From NCBI GenBank assembly GCA_029948255.1, contig JALIZF010001769.1, positions 62,001-126,000 of the forward strand: a DNA stretch of 64,000 nucleotides. Direction: 5' to 3'. Shown piece after piece: positions 55,534-64,000 of this stretch; position 1 is the first letter of the stretch, and every line of letters starts with the position of its first letter. Origin of the DNA: Telmatactis stephensoni (lineage: Eukaryota > Cnidaria > Anthozoa > Actiniaria > Isophelliidae). The notes beneath the pieces were generated by a model. That model was given only the letters and a program-made list of their open reading frames with translations. It was not told the origin of the DNA and searched no databases. The translations under genes were made by a program, and so were the position numbers.

Positions 55534-56218
55534 ATGCACAGCATTCAAAAAGGGACTAATGTCGTGGGTGAGTATATTGTTGTGGGTACATTATGAAGAC
55601 TCTTGGTTATATTTTAGTTAAAACACGTGTTGTCGTTATTTGTCGTTTAAAGGTGAAAAGCAAAAGCGTGTCAGCACTGTTGGAGAGAAAGAGCGAGAAT
55701 TTGTTTTAAAATGCTACAATGAATGTGGGCATAACTCATGGCAAGACATTCTGAAATGTCGCAAAGAGAAGATTTTAGAAGGCCAACTACCGCATCACGT
55801 AGTACAGCTGTATCTCGAAGCTCAAGAACCGAGGCTTATCACAAGGCTAAAGAATATTGCCAAGGCAACTCTAAAGGAACTAGCCCCACAAACGTCCTCA
55901 AAACAAATTGAAGCAGACTTCACAAGGTACGCGCAGAAAAAGACGCCAAATGAGCGCAGAAAAGCAGCTACTACCGCAGCTATCACTAAAAAGCTCAACG
56001 AAGAATTTGTGTGCAGTGATCCTGATCAAAGCAGTTCTGATTCAGATGCAGAAGGCTGTAGTAGCAGCACATCAACTTCTAGAAAAAGAAAGGCTGACTA
56101 CGCAGTAGAGGCCAATAAAGCGCACAAAACAATGTGCAAGAAAGCGGTTGAAACAATGAGCAAAGTAAATGATATGTTAACCAAAGTGGACAAACTTTTG
56201 GACAAAAAATCATCTTAG
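55534..56218 (+). CDS. Accessory protein of the ISL2EU-like element, 2 exons
   Basis: Exon 1 55534-55567 (MHSIQKGTNVV, donor GTGAGT) joins exon 2 at 55653 (acceptor TTTAAAG, phase 1) to read VVGEKQKRVSTVGEKEREFV. Then LKCYNECGHNSWQDILKCRK, a helical segment to about residue 110, an acidic/Ser linker (DPDQSSSDSDAEGCSSSTST), a basic patch RKRKADY and a C-terminal coiled coil (TMSKVNDMLTKVDKLLDKK). About 200 residues, no frameshift. I do not recognise a YqaJ nuclease or a classical Myb domain. From its position and the coiled coil it could be the Myb-protein analogue of this element. Confidence -1.
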
Positions 56219-56427
56219 GTCGTCATAGAACAGCTTACTGTATGGTTTAAATATGTTTTGTTATAGATTTATTTAATAAACAGTTTTAAAACATTGAAAT
56301 TGTTTGAGATTTTGCTTAACTATTTACTTCACAAAATTTATTTTTAGTGTCGTAGTTGTCCTAACCAATTTGCATATTACGCACATATATTTGCATACCA
56401 AAGTCAGTTATTGGAAAACGTTCTAAT

Positions 56428-56986
56428 GTTTCATTTAATTGTTCTCTTTGCTAATTTAAATTTTACTTGTTTCAGGAACACCCTTTCTTGCTCTACCTGT
56501 CACTTCTGATGACAATAGAAAAAGTAATGAAAAATGACCTCCACTTGAAAAACTGCTCTTGCTTGCATGTGAGGTGAAACAGAAAAAAAGAATGTAATCA
56601 ACAAAGTGGACAGAGATAAGATGTTAATTGAGCTTAATTGGTTGATTGAAATTGTGAAAGACAAAAATATCAACACACCAAAGACAATCATTTTCTGAAA
56701 CACCCTCTATGACATTACCAGTGTTGTCAACTGCATGATGACTAAATTGGGAGCAAAGACGTTCTTCCCATAAACATCATATGTTCTGTTGGCATAACAC
56801 TCATGATAACTCAGGATCACAAAAAAAGGATTCGATTTATATAACTATTATGAATAATCTTTTCTATCTTTAATTGACATTCAGTTCTATAAAGAAGTAA
56901 AAGCAGCCATGCTGTTGTTCTTTTGATAACTAACAAATCAATCATCATAACTTATTCACGTTCCATAACTTTTTGTTCTTTTACAG
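56428..56986. other. Stretch without recognisable gene
   Basis: AT-rich sequence between the right TIR of the ISL2EU-like element and an exon-like block. No motif found. Confidence -1.
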
Positions 56987-57262
56987 TCATTGGCACTCAA
57001 TTGGTCAGTTCTGGCTGAAGACAGATGCCTGTGACATAAAGGCCGTTCTCCAACACTCTATGAGAGCAGAATGGAATGGGGACGGTGATCTTGGGGCGGA
57101 AAAACAAAAGTATTACGTGAGGACTTTCTTGCAAAAGTGCATGGTTTGGATATGTCAAAGATTACTCTTAACATAGATGCGCTGGAGCGTCACATTTCCT
57201 CAGCAATAGACAAGCATGATCAAGATTTTGAATTTCTAGAAGATGGATTAGATAAGGCTTAA
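56987..57262 (+). pseudogene. Orphan exon with FWLKTDACD motif, frameshifted
   Basis: After an acceptor CTTTTACAG the frame reads HWHSIGQFWLKTDACDIKAV, then LQHSMRAEWNGDGDLG. A one-base shift near 57105 leads to KVLREDFLAKVHGLDMSKIT, ALERHISSAIDKHDQDFEFL and EDGLDKA, then stop. FW-x-K-x-DACD-x-K then W-GD-DLG is a pattern I recall from abundant uncharacterised cnidarian proteins. Immediately after (57270-57360) a third piece reads KVYIDEPLLGNSRVQLCYRC. The function is unknown. Confidence -1.
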
Positions 57263-57499
57263 CATGCACCAAAGAAGTATGATTTCTAAAATTATCAAAG
57301 TCTACATTGATGAACCTTTGCTGGGAAACAGTCGAGTTCAACTCTGTTATAGATGTCACAAGCAATTCGTTTAAGAGTGGAAGAGTTGTTAGGTCATTTA
57401 GATCCTACTGGCCCTCAAGTCCAGGATGTTGCTCGTTGTCAGAGGAATTGAATGATTACCTATGGAACTTGTATGCCAGAAAAGACAACCAGCAGTAAC

Positions 57500-58264
57500 C
57501 CATGTTCTAGTATTCATGGTATCATATCAACAGCAACTAAAATAGCCATATGCACTCGCTGTCAAGTATGTGCTTACCACTCTTTATTTTTAGAGCAGAT
57601 TTCATCTGAGTGTGAATGAAACTGTGACCATGTCAGTGCCGGGATGTCTATGAAAACATTCGAAATTCTAACCATGCGGTGCTGTTTTCACAGTCATAGT
57701 CAAAGATAAGGAGCATCTAATTTTAATGCAAAAGGTGTAATTAAGGATAGTGATAAGGTAGAGCATGTTGAGTAATTTTTCATTGAGAGCCACGCCCCCC
57801 TAAATGCTACTTGGAGAACTATAGCTATAGAATACATTATAAATGTAATTGATACAAAAAGGCTTTTTCCTTTTGTGGTGTCCATGTGAAATCTTGCACA
57901 TTGTTAAAGGCCTAGACTCAACGTAATCTTAGATATGGAGTCACGCCTAAAAACAAGTACTTCCAGTTTTATAGCAATGGATTATATAATTTAAAAAATA
58001 GAGCAAATTAAACCTTTAATTTTTGTTTATAAGCAAGGTTATACAATTCAAAATGTAATAAGCATAAAGACCCACGCTCTAACAGAGTACTTACAGAATT
58101 TTAGTTGTGGTATAATGTATATTAACCAATGAACACTCCACATTTGATCACATGATGTATTTGAATATTTGCGGACACAGCAGCCATTTTCAATTCGAAA
58201 GATGAGGATGACTCGTTAGATGGAGAGTTTTGCTCAATAATTCATTTCTTTTATGCTATTACAG
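57500..58264. other. Stretch without recognisable gene
   Basis: No coding support, TIR or array. CGCAGC-rich words near 58170-58200 (GCAGCCATTTTCAATTCG) could be promoter-like. Confidence -1.
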
Positions 58265-58373
58265 CTCTGTAAGTGCAATGAACACAGTTCTTGAAGAAGA
58301 ACAGGATTTGAAATATCGAATACCGACTGACTGTGAATGTTTCTCAAAGCTTGTGGACTTGATTTTGAAATTG
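58265..58373 (+). CDS. Candidate orphan exon, unknown family
   Basis: A 109 bp block between ATGCTATTACAG and GTAAGTCA encodes (after one base) SVSAMNTVLEEEQDLKYRIP and TDCECFSKLVDLILKL. Good splice signals and normal composition, but no family recognised and no partner exon located. Confidence -1.
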
Positions 58374-58849
58374 GTAAGTCATATTTATTGTAGTTTTACG
58401 GTAGAAACAATACAGGAGTTTAATAATTTGCTCACTTTGAGATTTTGGTTTACCTAAAGATTATAAATTTAAGTTTTATGTGTTTATAGTCAGTAAAATT
58501 CAAATATCACACAGATCAAATTCCACGCTGAAAACTACATGTAGTGTCAGTCACAAATTAGAATAGTCTTTCTGGCTTGTTTCGGTTGTATTTAAGATTT
58601 TGTAGTTATTGCAAGAGTTTACATTATAAACTGCATTGATGAATTATATAATCAGCATTTTAATGTTTTTGTTTTCATGAATCTGGGGTGATTCTGTCAG
58701 GTATTGGCCGTTTATGAACGAAATTTCGGCCAAATATTGTACTTAGTATGAAGATTTGCTGACAAATTGGAATCTAAGAATTACAAAACCTGACATCACA
58801 GCAAAAAATTAAAGTTTAAGTGACCAGTACTGTGTGCTGGCGTGATAGT
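58374..58849. other. Stretch without recognisable gene
   Basis: AT-rich sequence up to the left TIR of the second Harbinger; nothing identified. Confidence -1.
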
Positions 58850-61046
58850 AGAGACTTTAAGATTGGGACTACGTTTGACATACAACGTGAGCAAGAACGA
58901 GTGCCGACTGGGTCGAGTGCGCCGTTCGCATTGCAGGAAATTCCGTTTAAGATGGACAACAAGTTGACGTAGAAGTTACAAAACACGATTCAATTACGGC
59001 TTCTTTAAAAAGAGCTCATAATGAGCTACTTCTTGCATATGACGATGGTCCAATCGATGACAAAGAGTTTCAATCAATCCAATAATCTTATCTTTGTGCA
59101 AGCTAATTACAAGAAGTTTGATTTGGACAAAAAAGCTGGTGTCGAGTGCATTTCTGATTTCTGTGTTCAAAAACAAGATATATCTCTGCTTGCTTTAGCC
59201 TTGAGACTTCCCCAAACCTTCAAGTGCAGTAAAGGGATGGTGTGTGATGGAATTCAAGGACTGTGTGTCATTTTATGCCGAGTTGCTTATCCCTGCCGAT
59301 ATTGCGAGCTCGTACCACTCTTTGGCTGCTCGGTTCCCGAACTGCGCATGATAATAACAAAGTTTTCACCTTTATATTTGAAATGGGCATTTAATTACAA
59401 CGTGGAATAACAGGATCCTATCTCCAGGATTACTGGAGATGTATGCTAATGCTGTGGTGTCGAAAGGAGCGGCCCTTACCAGTTGTTTTGCGTTTTTTGA
59501 TAGTACAGCGAGGTCTATTTGCCATCCTAGTGTCGATCAACGCATGGTTTTCAATGGCCATAAAAGGGTCCACACGATTACATTTTAGGCGTTGGCATTA
59601 CCCAATCAATTGGCCACCTTTATGGACCAGTCGGTAAGCATTTAATAGAACTTGATTGTTAATAATAATTGTGCTCATTTAAGCAAATTTATACATTTCA
59701 TTTTTCTTGCTAATTAATTTCTAATGAGCTGTTTGTCTGAAAATATCAATTTAGTTGATTCTTATTTGGACCAAAATTGACCTGGAAACAAAAGATTCTA
59801 AATATTTATGTTCAAGTACAAACACAAAAAGTGTCAAATAGTTTGCACTATTTAGCACTAAATAACATTAATTAAACAATCAAAAACAGTAGAATTAGCA
59901 TAAAATAGCAGTATATAGTGCTATTTATGTTGCACACTTTTAGTGTTTGTACTCTAATAATTGTATGATATAAATGAATGTATTTCTTTAATCTACAGAG
60001 GGAAAGAAGCATGACTCCAGAATGCTTGCTGTATGTATTATAACTCAACTTCAGAGTTTTTTCAATTAGAATCACCAACCACATTTGAATATTTTGCTCC
60101 TTAATTTTATCACATAATTATTCAGACAAAGAGATGCATGTTGTTTAAAATATTTCAACTTTCAAACCATTTAAAAGAATATAAATCACAGTATTTAAGT
60201 ATTGTATATAGAATGAGAGGGTGTTTTAATGGGATATAAAGATCCAAGCCTCCATTAAGTCAAATTAAAGAAAAGGATCTTTAGATCCAATAAAACACAG
60301 CCTCTAGTTTTTTTTTATAATTTATTATGAGTCCATGGCTCATGCAAATGTTTATGGACAAAAAAATTCCAGGACTTTCCATTCAGGTACTGAGAAACGA
60401 GTATAAAAAATTAAGGCTCATAAAATATAAGGACAATTTTGAAAAATAATAACAAATTTCCCAAATAGTCAAAGACTTTTTAAGTGTCAACCATACATGT
60501 TCTAGGACTTTTTCAGCCTTGTGTAAACCATCAGATGATTGCTTAAGTATTAACATCTTGTTGTAAAAATCAAAATTGACCAGAATTTCTCAAGCTAGAA
60601 TATTTTTGGCTTGGATAATCCTAGTTTCAGTGGAGCATTTTACTTCAGATGAAGATATTTATTTTTATACTGGATTTGTTTTTATATTGGATTCTCATAA
60701 TGCTGCACTTTTAGTGCTTGCACTCTAATTATACATTTAGAAAGAACATTAATTATACTCAATTAAAAACTTTATTTGAGGCACATTTCTTATACTTACT
60801 CCTTTGCATTTTCTGTCGTTTTTCGACCTGCCATGTTTTTTTCATTTCCAACTGTCAGGGATAAAATTTTTCAAAATACTAACGAAGATAAGCGTTCTTT
60901 ATCAATCCTATACATTAATTTTGCAAAAATACATCAAGCAAAGCCAAAACAAGGTGAAAAACAACAAACAACGTAGTGACAACAACACTAAAAGTTGGCT
61001 TAAGGTCACGTAGTACATCAAAAGTAGTGCCCAATCTTAAAGTCCC
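58850..61046 (+). mobile_element. Truncated Harbinger transposon, copy 2
   Basis: Left end AGAGACTTTAAGATTGGGAC, right end the inverse (CCAATCTTAAAGTCCCT), so the TIR core is the same as in the complete Harbinger at 24-28 kb. Inside the ends ACTACGTTTGACATAC and TCACGTAGTACATC also pair roughly. The flanks (AGT, AAT) do not give a perfect duplication. It contains a decayed transposase and no Myb-like gene; about 1 kb of AT-rich noncoding sequence fills the right half. Confidence -1.
58955..60031 (+). pseudogene. Harbinger transposase, N-terminal half
   Basis: Reads ASLKRAHNELLLAYDDGPID, then after a shift VQANYKKFDLDKKAGVECIS, LALRLPQTFKCSKGMVCDGI and LCRVAYPCRYCELVPLFGCS, PELRMI. Another frame (59404-59588) carries SPGLLEMYANAVVSKGAALT, CFAFFDSTARSICHP (first Asp) and FNGHKRVHTITF. 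That frame ends at TAG where CAG is expected. GHLYGPV then joins across an intron (donor GTAAGC, acceptor CTACAG at 60000) to EGKKHDSRMLA. The second Asp and the Glu are missing, so it cannot transpose on its own. Confidence -1.
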
Positions 61047-62438
61047 TAATAATACTTCATTTGTGAATAATCCTGGTGAATAATGAATACTAGAATAACA
61101 TAGATCATTATTTCGTTTCAGGTTGACAATACAGAAAGTAACTGTAGTAATCAAGAATGGAATGCTATAAACCCAACCAAATTATTCAGTAATTACCTTG
61201 TATTTGAAATTCTATTTTTTCATCAAAAAGACTTAACACTCTACAAGATTCCATACCCTTTATGGTGATGCACATACAAAATGGAGCTTTTTAAAAAAAA
61301 CTGCATTGATAAAATGGTTCACACCGGTAGAGGAGAAAAGATATGGCTTTGTACAATATTTGACACAATATGCACCAGACTTGGCAAAATGCTCTTTGGG
61401 AATGAGGTCTGTCTAATCAACCCAATGGGTAATGTAAGTCTTCAAGAGATTTCACAAAACTTTGGTGAAAAGCCCAAACTCAAAGCCTTATCTCAAAACT
61501 AGTAATGGAACAGATAGCAGATTCCAAGAGATCACTGTGCATGTGCATAACTGGTCATTCTTCTACACTTACACTCCACCATTACATGTGCGACAGGTCA
61601 AGCAAATCAAAATAAAAGAATATCTTCACCATTAGCTCTTCATTACAGAAAAACTCTAGTTCAGTCACCACCAAGTATGACCGCCAAATGGCAAAGTAGC
61701 GCAAAAAAAGCAAAACCAGAAAAAGTACAAAAAAGTTTAAAATGGCCTGATGATAGCGCAAACCCAAACACTGTCAAAACAATGCCATTGAGTCTCGAGA
61801 GGGCATGACCTACCAGTATTGGCCTAAACAAACAATGATACAGTACTGACTACTGCAACTTTGAATGACTTGAAGTCTTGTATAACGAAAGAAGACCACC
61901 AAAGATATGTTTCTGAAATAAACCACATAAAGGAAACTGACACAGATCATGCTAACATAGATAATACATTCATTCATTGTGTTTCACATCGAAACCAGAG
62001 GACTTGATTCTGAGATATTACAAATAGCTTGTACAACGAAATGTGGGAGCAGACAGCTCTGTAAATACCTCCTTCCTAACCAAAAGCCTATTGCTCAGCC
62101 ATTCACGGTATAACAGTGCAGTACAAGAAATGATTGGGGGTAAGTGATTATGAAGGGAGGAAAAGTGTTGGATGCTGTCAGTCAACAAATGGGATTAAAC
62201 GACATTGTACAGTTCATTTCAAATATTAAATGTCTGTGCGCTTATATTGGTCCAGCTTTTTTTTTCTTCTTTGTTGATAAAAAAAGTTTGGTATCAATGT
62301 TTTAAAAAGCGACTTCTTTTTGGCAACCAGCTGTTATTTCCTTTGACACAGCTTCAAGGCCTTTTTTTCGATTGGGGCCAATTTCAGTTTGATTACCATG
62401 GGTAAAATTGCAGGTTTCCCGATACGCCTCATTCTTAG
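61047..62438. other. Stretch without recognisable gene
   Basis: A frame at 61261-61430 starts LYGDAHTKWSF but lacks other transposase motifs. No TIR, tandem array or splice-supported exon found. Confidence -1.
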
Positions 62439-62570
62439 TGTGAAGATGTAGTGACCGAGCTGAAGATCGAGTATGATGTCGTAAACGTTCCTGGAGATAC
62501 GACTGAAAAACCCTTTGTTGTAGTTAAAAGATACCTGAATAGGGAAGAACATTCAGAGTTTAATGAATAA
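62439..62570 (+). CDS. Candidate terminal exon, unknown family
   Basis: After CTCATTCTTAG the frame reads CEDVVTELKIEYDVVNVPGD, TTEKPFVVVKRYLNREEHSE and FNE, then TAA. The flow is clearly protein-like and the acceptor is reasonable. AT-rich sequence that could be a 3' UTR follows. No family is recognised and the upstream exons are not identified. Confidence -1.
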   Translation, partial: CEDVVTELKIEYDVVNVPGDTTEKPFVVVKRYLNREEHSEFNE

Positions 62571-63607
62571 TGGAAACTTTATTTCATAATTTTTGTTTAC
62601 ATTTGTAAATCTCACTACGAATAGGCAATTTACAACTGGCTACTTGAATTGATGATATATATACAGATAAACACACACACACTCACACGCACAAAATACC
62701 AGTATATATACATATATTTCAGACTCAAGACTTAAAATTCATTAATTCAGAATTATCCCATGCTTTGTTTCTGCAACAAAAAATGTAATATGTAGATCTA
62801 ATGGCAATGTTCATTATTTTTCTGATTATATATTTTTGGTGTCTTTTGTCGAAACCTAGGTTTTCTATCATTTCTATAAAAGCTGAGCATTCTTTAGAAA
62901 ATACGCCAAGAGAACTAATAGATAAGTTTACAAATTTCACATCTTTAAAATCACTACTTAAACTTTTCACAGTGTTTTTGTATTTTTCTTTTTTGTGTTC
63001 TGTGTTATTTTCAAGATTTCACTCGAACCCGACAGTCAGCTCTAGAACATAGAGGCATCCAGATGATGTCAGCAGAAGTAGGTCAGGGCGATGCGTGTCA
63101 CCAGAGGGGCTGTCAATATTTGGGAACAGAGTGAACACGCTCTGTACATGTCTTCAGTTTTATCGTTCTTTTTATACTTGAGTTGATATCTTCATTAATT
63201 GATCTATGTCCAGCTGACTTTACAAGTTCTAAAGCATGGGTTTTCCAAGTTTGCAAAGAAAGAATTCACCGAATGGAACGTCCTGCTGATGGAGAGAAAC
63301 AAATGCCAAATGCTACTAGTCCTGTTGAAAATGTCCCTCGTATTTGCTATGCCAAGTAGTGCTGTGGTAAATTTGCAAGGGGAACAAAATCTTAAAAATG
63401 CATTAAAGAAGTTGAAGAGTTGTTTTGGGTTTGAATGATCAACTTCTTGCTGATCTTAATGATAACACTAGTCATGAGTCTAAAGCCGTCAATACTGGCA
63501 ATGCAAGTGTTCCTTTATTTAAACTCTGGTGTTCCTTTGATTCAACCTTAAGATTATAACTTTCCTGATATCAAAAAAGGAATAATCTACCTAAAACAGA
63601 AGATTAA
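62571..63607. other. Mostly unassigned stretch
   Basis: Includes a (CA)n-like patch near 62672-62694. At 63209 an acceptor-like CTATGTCCAG is followed by FTSSKAWVFQVCKERIHRME in one frame and LLVLLKMSLVFAM in another, neither convincing. Possible gene remnant. Confidence -1.
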
Positions 63608-64000
63608 TGGTTAACGGCCAACGAATATTTCAAATCCGTACTCCTCTTGAATCTTCCAATCCCAGCTCAGAATCTCGGCTCAAGTATCAAACTTGACACT
63701 ATCTACGAATATTTATCTACTCATTTTGGTCACGTTTCACGAGCTACTGATGAAAACATGATAAAAAAGTACAAGGATAAGTCTCAAAACGATCTAAAGA
63801 AATCTCTCAAAGCTTTAAAGCACTCTAACGCTGATATCATGGAAATTAAATACGTATCGCGCTTATTGCGTGACAACTTAAGAAAGAACAGCAACACTAC
63901 TCAAGATCCTCATAACCTCATTAATCATGACTCTCTAATTTCCAAAAATTTTTGGGGCTACGTGAAGAAATGTATTAAATCAGAGAATGCTATTCTTCCT
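63608..64000 (+). pseudogene. Retroelement polyprotein fragment, runs off the window
   Basis: An open frame with no start codon, from after TAA at 63605 to the window edge: YFKSVLLLNLPIPAQNLGSS, EYLSTHFGHVSRATDENMIK, IKYVSRLLRDNLRKNS, LINHDSLISKNFWGYVKKCI, SENAILP. The linker pattern (LxxHDxLISKNFWGYVKK then ILPS) resembles the segment just before the reverse transcriptase of non-LTR retroelements in cnidarian genomes. RT motifs would lie beyond 64000. The element type is therefore unproven. Confidence -1.

Larger units (their letters stand above)
49294..56424. mobile_element. ISL2EU/Harbinger-like transposon split by DIRS
   Basis: TIRs of about 60 bp: left AGAACGTTTTCCAATAACTG (49294), right its inverse (to 56424). 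Inside both, TATGCAAAT and TGCGTAA/T-ATGCAAATTG words are shared. AAT flanks both ends (49291-49293, 56425-56427); TA would also fit. It encodes a DDE transposase on minus at the left and an accessory protein on plus at the right. A 4.8 kb DIRS element sits between the two genes. Without it the element would be about 2.4 kb. Confidence -1.

Noticed and set aside
61261..61435. LYGDAHTKW resembling the second-Asp motif of Harbinger transposases
   Set aside because: It lies outside the TIR of the nearby Harbinger, lacks the usual AYPL continuation, and nothing before or after fits.
1..64000. tRNA, rRNA or CRISPR features
   Set aside because: No cloverleaf-like block with A and B boxes, no rRNA words and no regularly spaced direct repeats were recognised. 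A tRNA scan could still find a degenerate one.

Overview
This is a eukaryotic, AT-rich, intron-bearing and very repeat-rich window. The mix of mobile elements (DIRS, Harbinger and ISL2EU-like, hAT, KDZ-like, restriction-like-endonuclease LINEs, L2/CR1) and the protein families I can recognise point to an invertebrate metazoan, most likely a cnidarian of the coral/sea anemone type. That assignment is inference from family resemblance, not from a marker gene. I see no rRNA, tRNA or CRISPR array and no complete ordinary host gene. Almost everything readable is a transposon, a transposon-derived gene or a decayed gene fragment, often nested.

Layout. 0.1-3.8 kb: two exons of a KDZ-transposase-like gene, broken by a stop codon, whose intron holds a foldback element and a 1.7 kb TIR element (TTA duplication) carrying an intact 406-residue SAP-domain protein. 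4.9-8.6 kb: a 5'-truncated LINE with a C-terminal restriction-like endonuclease (R4/Dong-like), ending in (TAA)n and hit by a 948 bp TIR element. 9-16 kb: sparse sequence with an isolated P2X7-like exon, a Harbinger transposase remnant and short tandem repeats. 16.6-23.0 kb: four copies of one RLE-LINE family lined up in ATT microsatellite DNA, one near full length, three 5'-truncated (one of only about 45 bp).

23.1-31.1 kb: a DUF3504 (Crypton/KCTD1-like) gene fragment whose intron received a hAT-like element, which itself received a complete two-gene Harbinger (transposase plus Myb-like protein). Its second exon is fused to a THAP/52-kDa-repressor-type hAT remnant. 31.3-39.2 kb: the most striking object, a 7.9 kb element flanked by TTAA with terminal inverted repeats of about 725 bp. 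Inside is a seven-exon gene (about 1,130 residues) with RNase-H-like DDE-type motifs and a C2H2 finger; all splice sites and phases agree and I find only one frameshift. I cannot place it confidently in a named superfamily.

39.4-49.2 kb: an alpha-kinase pseudogene, two tandem 1.4 kb copies sharing one TIR pair, a Harbinger MITE, a probable solo LTR and an L2/CR1 LINE. 49.3-56.4 kb: an ISL2EU/Harbinger-like transposon (transposase on minus, accessory gene on plus) split by a DIRS-type tyrosine-recombinase retrotransposon. 56.4-64 kb: orphan exons, a truncated Harbinger and the start of another retroelement that runs off the window.

The elements work as autonomous or dependent mobile units. 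Transposase plus Myb/accessory pairs drive the Harbinger types, the RLE-LINEs home to TAA/ATT repeats, and DIRS integrates by tyrosine recombinase. Many frameshifts lie in homopolymers, so some breaks could be sequencing errors rather than true decay.
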